Assembly (NCBI GenBank): GCA_917880885.1
Contig: OU862931.1
Coordinates: 13,155,337 to 13,219,336, forward strand
Direction of reading: 5' to 3'
Source of the DNA: Limnephilus marmoratus
Lineage: Eukaryota > Arthropoda > Insecta > Trichoptera > Limnephilidae
Length of the DNA: 64,000 bases
Shown: positions 10,186 through 20,407 of the stretch, one piece after another
Position numbering within the stretch: position 1 is the stretch's first letter
How the letters are laid out: every line of letters begins with the position of its first letter
Made by a program: the position numbers and the translations under genes
The notes under the pieces: generated by a model
What the model saw: only the letters and a program-made list of their open reading frames with translations
What the model was told of the DNA's origin: nothing
The model's database searches: none

Positions 10186-10969
10186 TGTTATGGTACGCTC
10201 TAAACGACAGAATTCGAGCCCACGGGAGCTCCACCGCGGACAACAACACCCCGCTCCCCCCTGTTTCCTGCTTCCTACCTCCTCCCCTCTCTGCACTCCC
10301 GCGCACACCAACGCGTCCCGCCAGTCGAGAATTGCAAGCGGCCTCGGGAACACGTTACGCTCCCCCGGATCGAACACCGAGTTCGCGGCTAATTTCTGTC
10401 GACCAATTTGAAACGCAATTACATCTGCGATGTTAATTGAAGTACATACGGGTTTTAGCGCTGGTATTCTGCCATGCCTGTGTGAACTTCGGGTCCTGTC
10501 CTAGACTCGGAAGTGCCCCCCCTGCTGAACCCGGAAGGCGTGGATCCCCGAACATCATGTAAGCTGTACAAATATTCCCTCTTCTGTTTGTGTCCTTTAA
10601 CGATAGACTGTAACCCTCGCGAAAAGCCATCACTCAGGGAGTTTCGATTCAGAGATCACGAGGTATAAACACGATAGCTAGGATTGTGTAATATGCATTT
10701 CTTGTGTTGAATTGTACTGTAATAACCTATGAAACTGTGTTTTGAATTTGCAATACATGAATCTATTTAAACTCAATCCTGTTGTTATTCTGCCTCGGCA
10801 GGAGCATTTCCTAGAGTGTATTTCCCGGACGACCGTGGGGAGATGAGAGTTCCGAAGCATTCGTGCGACCTGCCCCTGGAATAGAGGGTACTTTTGTCTC
10901 TGCTGTGAGCTGGCCTGGGACATGTTTAGGGCCCATCATAACAACGGGCGCGCAATGTAGCGCATAACA
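10186..10969 (+). repeat. 3' long terminal repeat
   Basis: Same length (784 bp) and ends as 52-835, with about three substitutions and no indels. It is followed by the duplicated GTAC at 10970-10973. Confidence 0.95.
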
Positions 10970-10988
10970 GTACGTAAAAATCTATCTA

Positions 10989-11597
10989 CAGTTTGTCAAA
11001 TAAGAGTAGAAACCATAGGAGGGCACCACTATTGTTCAAATGGCAATACTCAGCATTTAATTCATGGTGTTAATGTAAAACTGTGTAACCTACATTTTTA
11101 TAAAAAAATAAAAAGACATAAAAGTGAAAAAATATTTTTTAATTGCAATTTATGTAGATACCCACTCATCTCAAAATTAGAATTGCGTATAGGTTTATTA
11201 TTAATATATTTTTGTTAACATAATGAAGAATAACGATAATGTAATAAAATATATAGCAAATTTAGATCATGACTCTAATTGTAGATTGTAGATCTGAATA
11301 TATTTAACTCATTCACATCAGTGGTGTAACTAAACCCACCGTTAGTCATTCTTCCTTTCCATCTACGGTTAAATTCAAATTTATGTTAAATTAAATTAAA
11401 GCAAATCGCTTTATAAAACACCTATCAATCAAATTTATGTCATGAACCAAAAATGTTTTAAAAAATGTGGTTTACAGTATTCTATACATTCAGTGTCATT
11501 GAACTTTAGAAGAATATGTGACAGTTAAATTGGTGTTGCCAGCTTAAAAATTTTGTAGTTCCATTTTTTATACTTTCTACTCTTATTTGACAGACTA
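10989..11597. mobile_element. Non-autonomous Tc1/mariner-like MITE
   Basis: Terminal inverted repeats of about 25 bp (starting CAGTTTGTCAAATAAGAG at the left, matched on the other strand by TAGTCTGTCAAATAAGAG at the right) are flanked by TA at 10987-10988 and 11598-11599. The 609-bp interior is AT-rich with no transposase. The superfamily rests on the TA duplication and TIR shape only. Confidence 0.65.
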
Positions 11598-11767
11598 TAC
11601 CTACCTATGTTAATATACAGAAAAAGAAGAAAAAAGGATATTTGCATTATGTTTAGAAAAATATTCTCAGCTTATCCCACTTTCCTTGAAAAAATTGCTG
11701 GAATCTCTCATTCCTCCATTCTACGACAACCAAAAACATATACGGAAAGGAAAAACGTGAAACTGAA

Positions 11768-11834
11768 CGAGAACCAAAAGGAATTGAACCCAGGGCCTTA
11801 TCGGGGCTTTACTCTTCCATTGAGCTAATTCGAC
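11768..11834 (-). repeat. tRNA-like (SINE head) sequence
   Basis: Read on the minus strand it carries an A-box-like TAGCTCAATGGAAGAG and, about 25 bases on, a B-box GGTTCAATTCC. The cloverleaf is not intact. It is probably the promoter head of a tRNA-derived SINE or a tRNA relic. Confidence 0.5.
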
Positions 11835-11849
11835 ATTCAACTTCGGTCA

Positions 11850-12929
11850 TATTATTTAACTTTACCATAATATTTCAACTGCGAACCACCAACATTATCT
11901 TTATTTCTTTGACGCATATTTTTGTTTAGTATCTTTATACATGACAATTTGAATTTATTCTCGATAAGTTATTCCACTTAAAAAACTGACAAGTGAGTCA
12001 TTTATAAGGGCGTTGTGAGTATTTCACAAGGGATTTTTAAGGTACTTGCCTTTGTTTTATAAGACTCCCCCCCCCCCCCCAAGTGCGTTACGAAATACGT
12101 GAACCGCCCCTCAGGTGATGTTGACACGTTTAACATCAACTTGGCGAATTTTGTGGATCTTGTAAAAAACTTATTCCAAAACTATTCCTCAACATATCTG
12201 TATTTTTGTGAACCTATCAAATCGCTGTATTATTGTGACTTATGTGCATTTTTTATCTAATTTAATTTTTATTATTTCTTTATCTGTTTAAAAATCATCT
12301 GTCATGAAATAATTGTACTACTTAAACATGTAAAAGCCCTCTGGGCATCGATATATTAACTATAGATAAGCCCTGCCATACCCAATCCAATCCCAAAGTG
12401 ACACCACCTGAAAGAAATTTCATAATACAACTACCCATCGAATTCCGTAGCATCTCTTGCGTGGCCTAGTTGTTTTACTAGGAAGAAATTAAACATTTTC
12501 TATCAAATGTTACTTTTCTCGATACACTGCCTCGAATTCAAATGTTATGTACAATTTTTTTTAGATATTCATATAAATGATAAAATTGTTAATAATAAAG
12601 TCCGCGATAGACCACACCTAAAATATTTCTAACTGCCTGAAATTTGTTTTAAAAATGATCTTCACAAAGCAAGAGATACCGTTACCGCGAAATTCCTGGA
12701 AAACAAATTAGCTCCACGCAGACCAACTAAAGGTAAAAACCATTGCTTCTAGCGATCTTTTGACTGAGATGATGGACTTTCTTTTTGATAAATGTTTTCG
12801 CAAACCAATATTTTTGGTTCCGGTGTCATTTTTAGGACCTACACGCCTTGTCTAGATATACTTGGTCGAAGCCTATGGGCGATAAATAAATAAGTAAAAA
12901 AACATCATCCCAAAAGATGAAACAGGTCC
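11850..12929. other. AT-rich stretch with a poly-C tract
   Basis: No gene is recognised. It holds an uninterrupted C run of about 14 at 12067-12080 and a short AAAAGCCCTCTGGGCAT sequence at 12331-12375 that resembles the LINE-type tail at 37013-37055. Confidence 0.5.
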
Positions 12930-12976
12930 TGAATTTTTCCTCAGGACCTCTTGTGTGGAGCTAATGGAAACAAAAA

Positions 12977-13195
12977 AATTCAGAGTGTACAGTTCACACG
13001 CAGTAGAAATGAAACATTCAGTAAACTAAAAAAGACAAGAGAGGGGAGGCTATGAAGCACCGCACAAAGAGGAGACCGATTATACTATCTCATTTTCTCG
13101 TAGGTTAAATCCTGTTGATGTATGTGTTTGTCTCCTTTTATTGTCGCTATTTTTCGTTTCATCGTGTTTCAAATCAAAACGGTGTTAAAGAAGTT
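12977..13195 (+). repeat. Dispersed repeat K, copy 1
   Basis: It matches 33390-33645 over about 210 bp, sharing TTCACACGC(A/G)GTAGAAAT, a GATTATACTATCTC segment, and ATGTATGTGTTTGTCTC. The other copy carries an extra ~25-bp partial duplication. Just upstream (12930-12975) is a scrap of the family B 3' end. Confidence 0.7.
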
Positions 13196-13624
13196 TTCAC
13201 TTCAATTATAAATGATGCTATAAATTGAATTTACCATTATTGAAGAAATAAACAATGACAATATGATAACTTTCTGTTCAATGTGTTCAGATTCTCTAAC
13301 TGGGTCGCCATGAATTAGGAATAATTTGTAACGGAAACTGCAGGTATGATAACGACGGTAACGTTATATGAAACAGGTGAACCGTGCATAATTGTAACGG
13401 GAGAAACTTGCATTATTGTTGTTTTAAGTACGTTCAACTGACTTCTCCCCCTTTCCCCCTGGGTCAGGTCTTTTGAGGTCAGAAAGCTACGAACAGAGAG
13501 TTAAGTTAAAAGTTAAGTCCCTTTATGGTCGCCTGACTGCAAAGTCACATAAAAAATAATACACGAGGACATCATGATAATAACTTTTAATGTTTAAAGT
13601 ATGAGATTTATAAGGTTATAATAA
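13196..13624. other. No recognisable feature
   Basis: The stretch is AT-rich and without a supportable gene or repeat. Confidence 0.4.
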
Positions 13625-13720
13625 TGGTTTGAACATGTAGAGCGGATGAACGAAGGCACGAGTGTAAGGAGATCAGTGTATGACTCGAAGATTAATGGAT
13701 GGAGTTGGTGACACCTAATG
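13625..13720 (+). pseudogene. Non-LTR retrotransposon C-terminal scrap
   Basis: A short in-frame segment reads EHVERMNEGTSVRRSVYDSK, the pattern seen after the RT domain in many arthropod non-LTR elements (GHV.RM....V..VY). It is truncated on both sides and ends in a stop. Compare the fuller version at 22245-22634. Confidence 0.45.
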
Positions 13721-14258
13721 AAGACACGTCTTCAATAATGTGAATCAAACACTTTAGTCGGGTGATAGAAGAGTGTGAACGACCAAGACAATGCCTCTCT
13801 GCCTTCTCATAGGCAAAGCCTTAGAGACAGCGTCGATGCAAGCACAAAATCGTATTGATGCTTAGGCTGAAAATAGTGCCACGGGTATCGTCAGTCAACC
13901 GACGATGTAGTGCTGACGAGCTGGACCGATCACATATCACTACATCACATGATTCATTCACCTAAAAATCACTGCGAGCCACCGGCGTAGCGACCGTTAC
14001 TCCTTTTGAAGTGAAACTTCTATAGCCCCGCTATGGTTTGGATTTCGGATGAAACGTTTGTAAATGACGATTACCACACCTGCGACGCATCAACTGCGCT
14101 CAATGTCATTTTTAAAGGCTCCCGTTGGTTGAGATTTGAAACGGAAATTACGCTAGGTGTGCGCTCATTGGTCGTTTTGATTATGACCTCACTTTTCAAG
14201 TATTGGTTGAGATTGTTTTGGTAAAGTTTCGCTTCTGCCGAGTGTAAACTGCCGAAGA

Positions 14259-14703
14259 TATTTTTTTTACATTAGTTTTACACAGCAGTTTACCGCAAAA
14301 AAGCAGTTTCCCTCGGTGCCTACGTCATATTTGGAGATGCTGTGTGAAGGGTGTTTTTAGGGAAAGGAAGGAGAGGAAGTTCCGGGAAGGAAAAGGCATG
14401 AGGGATGGGAAGGAATCTGGGGATCTGGGGACGGACGCATGAATCCATTGCTCCCACTGCAAACCGCTGGGTTGAGAGAGTCCGACTGGAGAAGTCAAAA
14501 TGTCTCCCTCAACCAGCCATTCCCGATCCAGCCCATGCAGTAAGTGTGCAAACGCATCCGCCGCCAATACCTAGACAAACTCCGTGAACCCGTTCGTGCA
14601 CCCCTCCCAATTCAGAACCATTTGGGGTGACCTATGGCACGGCTATTTATTATCCAATATATGGTCCCCAGGGCGGCTGTACCCATACCCAGCTACCAAA
14701 TTA
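14259..14703 (-). repeat. Family B dispersed repeat, near full length
   Basis: It is reverse relative to the reference orientation at 59036. It begins (as minus-strand 3' end) with a T run and ACATTAG and ends near the AATTTGG head at 14703. Shared landmarks are the ATGCTGTGTG segment, CCCGATCC, GGGGTGACC and a GGCGG...CCAAAT head. It has no coding capacity and no TIRs. The A-rich 3' end suggests a SINE-like retroelement. Confidence 0.8.
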
Positions 14704-15516
14704 TATTTCTTATATATTTATTAATCATTAATCTCACAGTACTTGTGCTAATAATTTACAACATAAATATGTACCTGTAATAACACATTATTTGGCAGAC
14801 ACATTTTAGAAAATTAAAAAATAATTTAAGTTAAGATATTCAGAATTACACACCTGAAGAAGTCAATGACTCCTACAAACTTAGCGTTAATGATTGTGGT
14901 AGACATATTTTAATTCTTTTTTTCTCAGAAACTACTTTCGGAATTCTATTACATATCTACATATTTAGTTGGACGGCATGGTATTGTAGATAATTGTTTC
15001 AAATTATTATTGTTTTTTTTTAATTTGATTCGCTAAGAGTGATTTTCTTTGGGAATTGATAAGTGAAACCTTATACTTTTCCATTTCACAGATCATGTAA
15101 AAAACCCTGTAGCAACCTCAGAGTATTGATTTAAACATTCCTTTATTTCAGCCCACAAAGTGTATTTTTTTCGAGATTCAGAAGTCTTCCATATACCTAC
15201 CAGAATCATTTGTCTTGTCGCTTTTGACTGCTTCTCCGAGAAGAGTTTATCTGAAAGGTTCCCGGGAGCGGTTAATCTGAAAGGCCTGAACGAAGTATTC
15301 AATTGATCTTGCAAGAATCTGAAAGTATTTTTTTAGACTAAATTTACCTAGAACTTTTTCGGGTGTCTAAAAAAGCAATCGGAAATAATAAGTGGTCAAA
15401 AAAACCTAAAAAAATATTATTAGATTGGGTTAAGTCCGATCTCTAAAGGGTTTCAGATTCATGAGGTAATATGTATGTAATTCGCAGTTCAAAGTATATT
15501 GAATAAGCAGTTAGAT
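14704..15516. other. No gene; one degenerate hammerhead-like scrap
   Basis: The stretch is AT-rich. At 14852-14885 CCTGAAGA is followed by a small hairpin and ACAAAC, resembling a decayed family D core, but the GAAA element is lost. Confidence 0.35.
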
Positions 15517-16236
15517 TTTTTTTACATTAGCTTCATACTGGTGTCCATGAGAAAAAAATCCCATAGGTTCTATCTTTGGGGATGCTGTGCGGAGGGTATT
15601 TATAGGGAAAGGAATGAAAGGAAGTTCTAGGAAGCAAAAAAATACCATGGGTGGGTAGGAATCTGGGGTTCGATGGGTCCAGGAGTGACGGACGTATGAT
15701 TCCATTTTTCTCACTGAGATACTGAGTCAAGCCGATGGGTCGAGAGAGTCTGCCTGGAGAGGTTAAAAGGTTTTCCTCAGTCAGTCTTTCCCGATCAAAT
15801 GCCGGCATGCAGTGAATGGACAAACGCACCCGCCACCAAGACCTAGACAAACCGCACCCCATAAACCCCGCCGCCTGTCCACCACCCCACCCCAAACTCA
15901 ATTTGGGAGGCGGGAATGGGTACCGCCGCCCCAGGAACCTTTATTGGATAATTAACACCTCTGCCATAGGTCACCCCAAGTGGTTCGCTATGTTTGGTGA
16001 TTTAGCAGAGATGCTCGGGTTCATGGGGTGAGGTTTGTCTAGGTCTTGGAGGCGGATGATCAGCACATACTGAATCCCAGATTCCTACCCACCCTTTAAA
16101 CCCTTTTCCTTCCCAGAACTCTCCTCTCCTTTCTTTCCTTAAAAAAAACCCTCCACACAGCATCCCCAAAGATGACATTGACCCTGAGGGAAATTATTTT
16201 CTTCAGGGCCTCCTGTATGGAGTTAATGTAAAAAAA
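15517..16236. repeat. Two family B copies head-to-head
   Basis: 15517-15895 is family B in minus orientation, and 15896-16236 is family B in plus orientation starting AATTTGGGAGGCGGGAATGG. The two heads meet at about 15895, forming an imperfect inverted repeat. The outer ends are both the A/T-rich 3' tails (TTTTTTTACATTAG on the left, AATGTAAAAAAAA on the right). The left copy lacks part of the head. Confidence 0.8.
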
Positions 16237-16535
16237 AAACATCAACATAGGCAGGTACTTCAGGAAAACGAATTTATCTTATCGCGATGTTATTGAGCAA
16301 TATTGACATTCTATGAATCCATTGTAAGTTATGAATTCTAATCTCTTGAATCATATTTGTATGCAAAGTGAAATTTTCCGTCGTCTTCTCTCTAGAGTTG
16401 TTTTTCCGGGAATAACCAAAGAAACTCAACATACAAACGCACACGTAAGCGGATTACTCTGTGAGTTGTTTACTACACTTGCTTTTTAGTTATTCTTGTC
16501 TTATAAAATAATATCTAAAAGTTGTTCTTTTTTAT

Positions 16536-16968
16536 TCCGTTCCGAACATCAAGGTCATGCTTGTAAACTGGAGTATGCTTCCACAATATGGAATCCTCAA
16601 TATAAAGTGTACATAAATTTAATGGAAAGTATACGGAATAAACTTTCGAACCATTTTCTCAAGAAACAAACAAAACTACAAATAGTAGGTAAACTTTACC
16701 AAAAAGATGCACATTGTCAGATGTGATTTTTCTACATAACTTGCTTGATAATAAAATAGGTAGTCCCGAATTGCCATCATCAGTTATTGGTTTAAATCTT
16801 CTAATGAGGCGTGCCAGGCAGATATCGCTTTTTCATATAGAAGCCAACAACACTAATGCAGCAAAAAACTCACCAATCTCTCGCGCAATCATAACTTATA
16901 CACATTGTGAAAAATTACTTTACTTAGACATTTTTCACGATTCCTTGCAAACATGCAAAACTACATAA
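16536..16968 (+). pseudogene. Non-LTR retrotransposon, RT C-terminal fragment
   Basis: The reading KLEYASTIWNPQYKVYINLM (from about 16565) is the conserved H.EYA..IW.P motif just after the RT palm in CR1/Jockey-like elements. After a frame change near 16714 comes DVIFLHNLLDNKIGSPEL and a region with RARQISLFHI, which parallel the corresponding parts of 41290-41790. It is 5'-truncated and frameshifted. Confidence 0.7.
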
Positions 16969-17028
16969 TTTACTAACTTTCTTGGCGTGGTGTAAATTAT
17001 TTCAAAACTTATTATAATTACCTATTAA

Positions 17029-17338
17029 CCCGTCTGCTTGGTTCAATATTTTTGCACCTCACAATCCGGAAGCCTCAGTTTCGCGCGTAAATTCTGAAAC
17101 CGTCACTTTGGATCGAGATTGTAAAATATCTATGCAAGATAGCTTTCATATTTCAAAGACAATAAGAAACATTATTTCGTTCTCTTTCTGGTTAAAAGAA
17201 AAATACATATGTTTGCAAGAGAGGAAGAGAGATATATAGCTTTTAAAATGTACGGTCGCTCGCGACGTTTTTGGTCTTATGAAAGTATAACGCGATTACG
17301 TGTTTTGGGATGTATTTATTCCTAAACAAGCAGACGGG
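17029..17338. mobile_element. piggyBac-like MITE with TTAA target duplications
   Basis: A perfect 12-bp TIR (CCCGTCTGCTTG and its complement CAAGCAGACGGG) is flanked on both sides by TTAA (17025-17028, 17339-17342). The TTAA duplication and CCC termini are the piggyBac signature. The 310-bp interior has no ORF. Confidence 0.8.
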
Positions 17339-17342
17339 TTAA

Positions 17343-17505
17343 TTAAAATTTTATTATTTCACTTTTGAATTTAGCTATAACTTTGTGGTTATCCATTATA
17401 GATAAATGAAACAATTTAACTTTGTTTGAACCACTTTTATATTTGAGTAAATCCGACCGGTTTCAGAACGACCGTTCCTTCTTCAGGGCAAATGTATACT
17501 GATTT
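17343..17505 (-). repeat. Family D repeat, single copy
   Basis: Read on the minus strand it matches the right arm and beyond of 52176-52345: AGTATA, the CCCTGA-GAAA core, AAGTGGT, ACAAAGTTA, TTGTTTCATT, CTATAATGGATAACCACAAA, and an AT-rich tail. It carries one hammerhead-like core. Confidence 0.75.
17448..17494 (-). ncRNA. Hammerhead-ribozyme-like core, family D
   Basis: Minus strand: CTGAAGA (complement at 17480-17486), stem II GGAAC-GGTC-GTTCT, GAAA (complement at 17461-17464), then ACCGGTC with a GUC-type cleavage site. Helix I starts with GG:CC. Helix III would be the self-complementary ACCGGT, as in minimal type I hammerheads thought to act as dimers. Confidence 0.55.
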
Positions 17506-18277
17506 AACAGTTTTGAAATGTGGATGGAAACAATGTATTATTATGGTAGGGGTGGAGCCGTTGCTAGGTATGAATGAAGAGTGGGTGGATAGGGGAACAT
17601 ATCCACGATTGGGCTATAAGACAATATTTTTTGTTTGTTGATAATAGATGCATTATTTTTAGGGGATTTTTTATTTCCAAGGCTTCTAAGTTATCCTTTA
17701 TTATTTCTCTCTCATTCATTAGTTAAGTCCTAAGAACTGTTCAAATCCCAGGCGAAATAACCTAATGATATTCTACGGACTTACGTAATAGGTGCTTTAA
17801 CCGTGTAATAATTTTATTTAATATTCCTTGTAACTTGTATAATAACGTACTGTGTATGTCTAAATTAACTAGCAAATGTGATATACAATACAAGTAGGTG
17901 CTATTTTTTACTTGAATACCTTTCAAGGATCCCAATTGCTCCAGCCGTCTGGAGCCATTAGGGTACCTGTGTTGTGAGCGAGGCGCACAGATTTAGCCGC
18001 ATTTTGCAAAAAAAGCTCAACAGACCTCACGGTTTGAGCTTAGCACACCTGTCACTGAACCATTTCGACCGTCGTCTTTTTTGTTTTATGTATTGCTGAG
18101 GAAATTTTTGAAAATTTCATTGGTTTTTCTTGAAAATAACAGAGAGCGCCACTTCCGTTTACAACAATCTGTAACTGTAACGAAACTTTACATAGATAAG
18201 TAAAATAATGCTTTCATTTTGTAGGTACCTACATAGCAGCGCAAAAACAATTTAAAAGAGTTCTTGATGATTTTGGA
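17506..18277. other. No gene; SINE A tail scrap at 17905-17990
   Basis: 17905-17990 matches the 3' end of SINE family A on the minus strand (the CAATTGCTCC and GTCTGGAGCCA segments). The rest shows nothing supportable. Confidence 0.45.
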
Positions 18278-18520
18278 AAAACAAAAATTTTAACAAAACA
18301 AAAAAACGACTTCAAAAAACGCACTAATAGTTAAAAAATAATTTCGTATTCTTCTACAACTTAATAATCGACACCGACTCCAAAAATAACAATCGTACCT
18401 ACATAATGATGTGTAGAAAAAGTAAGTTGATTATTAAGTTGTAGAAGAATATGAAATATTTTTTTTACTTTTTAGTGCATTTTTTGAAGTCGATTTTTCG
18501 TTTTGTTAAAATTTTTGTTT
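18278..18520. repeat. Foldback (palindromic) repeat, ~93-bp arms
   Basis: Arms 18278-18371 and 18427-18520 are inverted copies sharing ATTATTAAGTTGTAGAAGAA, a TAGTGC(G/A)TTTTTTGAAGTCG segment and TTTTGTTAAAATTTTTGTTT. A 55-bp spacer separates them. No hammerhead core is present. Confidence 0.85.
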
Positions 18521-18689
18521 ATTTTTTGATTTTTTGTGGTTCTGAAGTACACTAACTAATTTGTCCGAATATGGGTAGACCTACTAAACGTGCTGCTCTT
18601 ATGAGAAAGACATTACTTGACCATAACGACGTTACGGTAGGTGACTTAAAGATGCGGATAGCCTGTAAAAGATTCGGCGAGTATCGTTA

Positions 18690-19110
18690 ATTTGCTCCTA
18701 AGAATTGAAGAGTTCCATTACTTTGCCATGGATCCCATAATCAGAACCTAATCAAACTATCATCAAATTACCATTGAAGTACATCCTTTCCATTAAAAAA
18801 AGGATCATCGAAATCGGTTTGCGTGATATTGAGTTATTCGTCCATTTGTCGCGCACATACTTAATGCAAATTTAAGACTTATATGGTTTTCTCATGGATG
18901 CCATTGTTAAAACTGGACCAATTGTAATGGGACTACACGGAAAGCACCAGCTTTCAAATAAAAAAAAGAATCGTCAATTCTCGGTTGATGGTTCTTCAGG
19001 TTCGGTTCGGTTCACCGGTTCACCCAATCCAAAGTTCTGAGGTAACAAACATAAAAAAAAAACAAAAAAAAACAGTTGAATTGAGAACCTCCTCCTTTTT
19101 GAAGTCGTTT
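18690..19110 (+). repeat. Dispersed repeat ending CCTCCTCCTTTTTGAAGTCG
   Basis: The segments CCATGGATCCCAT, GGAAAGCACCAGCTTTCAAA, AAGTTCTGAGGTAACAAACA and the end GAACCTCCTCCTTTTTGAAG resemble an interspersed repeat I recall from several insect genomes. This is recollection, not a search. Its TTTTGAAGTCG end also occurs in the palindrome at 18278-18520, so the two may be related. Confidence 0.45.
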
Positions 19111-19860
19111 AAAAATATCTTTTATTTTAAAACGCATAGGGAAATAACTTACAATTCACCATAAATACATAATTATGTTATGCATCTGAGAATAGTCGCT
19201 GAAGTCTGTGTAAAAAAATTTTCATGTTTTATTAGGGATTGTTAAAATAACGTTATTTGTATTGTTGATATTTTTTCTTTATATCTTTTCAATTTTTGTT
19301 ACGAGAAACATTGAATAAATCTAGGTAAAATCGATCAAAAATACCCAAAAATTCGAATTTCTAATAAAAAAGTCTATTCGAACAGAGCAGAAATATTGTT
19401 AAAAGATAAAAGCTTAGATGAAAAAAAGACAAAATACAGCTTCAAATAAAATGTAACCTACATTTGTGAAAAACATTGTCATTGTCATGTTCTTAATTTG
19501 AAGAAGTTTGAGAGAAGCTGGAGACGTGTCCTTGCGCATGGCTCAAACACGTGATTTCACAATTTCACACCTGTCGTTCTCATCTCATACGAGAGATTCT
19601 GCCTTGTTTCAAATTTACTGTGGGCAACGATATGAAATTTACTGGAGAAGTTCTATGAAATAAATATGACAATAATATGAAATAATAAATTACTTAAATT
19701 TTTATACGGGTCACGTTTAAAAAGAAACCCGGTATTGATTTTTATGATTTTTTACCTGGTATTCGAATAATTTGGATTCAATAATAGACAAAAAGGATAG
19801 AACAAAACAATCATGTATTCGCATATCACGTATCAAATCACATCGTTTTTAATAACACTG

Positions 19861-20407
19861 TTAGGAAACGTAACCATACTACGTGACCCACTTTTGCAAT
19901 TTTTAACCCCCCCTCCCCCTACAGTTTTCACGTAGTAATTCATAAATATGGTTTTGAATAATTTCTTGCTAACAAAAAGTTTTAAAAAATGTATTTGTCA
20001 AAGACCATATGCCAAATTAATACGGCGCTTGCTGCGTGATGGCAAGAGTGCATGCATACCTATAGATAATTACATGGGGGTAAATATATTATCAAGATTA
20101 AACTTATATCAAAATATATTGTAACTAGAACTTAATTTAGATTTCTAGATTGACTACGTGATAAGAGTGCATGCATACCTATAGATAATTACATGGGGGT
20201 AAATATATTATCAAGATTAAACTTATATCAAAATATATTGTAACTAGAACTTAATTTAGATTTCTAGATTGACTACGTGATAATAAATAAATAAATAATA
20301 ATAAATAATAAACCTAATCCCCCCCGCCCCTCGTTGTGACCATGCGTGGTATTTTGAAGATCCCCTTCCCCACCTGAACAGGTCACGTAGTATGGGTACG
20401 TTCCCTT
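19861..20407. mobile_element. TIR-flanked non-autonomous DNA element
   Basis: The left end GGAAACGTAACCATACTACG and the right end, read on the other strand as GGGAACGTACCCATACTACG, form a TIR of about 27 bp with a few mismatches (through GTGACC). The interior includes a 119-bp tandem duplication and no transposase. The target duplication was not resolved. Confidence 0.6.
20044..20281 (+). repeat. Perfect 119-bp tandem duplication
   Basis: 20044-20162 and 20163-20281 appear identical, each starting AAGAGTGCATGC and ending GACTACGTGAT. A short (AATA)n stretch follows. Confidence 0.9.

Larger units (their letters stand above)
52..10969 (+). mobile_element. Ty3/Gypsy LTR retrotransposon, complete with both LTRs
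   Basis: The element is about 10.9 kb and is bounded by 784-bp direct LTRs at 52-835 and 10186-10969, flanked by the 4-bp duplication GTAC at 48-51 and 10970-10973. Order: LTR, leader, gag, protease remnant, RT-RNase H, integrase, long 3' non-coding region, polypurine tract, LTR. RT before integrase is the Ty3/Gypsy order. No envelope-like gene follows the integrase. The two LTRs differ by about three substitutions and no indels, so the insertion is recent, yet the pol frame is interrupted and the protease active-site stretch is absent. The source copy may therefore already have been defective and moved with help from relatives. I do not recognise the named family. Confidence 0.95.

Noticed and set aside
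13712..13745. CTAATGA with GAAGAC/GTCTTC stem as hammerhead core
   Set aside because: Core bases G5 and GAAA are both altered; likely LINE-derived sequence.
14852..14885. Further hammerhead core (CTGAAGA, GTCA/TGAC stem)
   Set aside because: GAAA element is missing (CTACAAAC instead) and helix I does not pair; at best a decayed relic.
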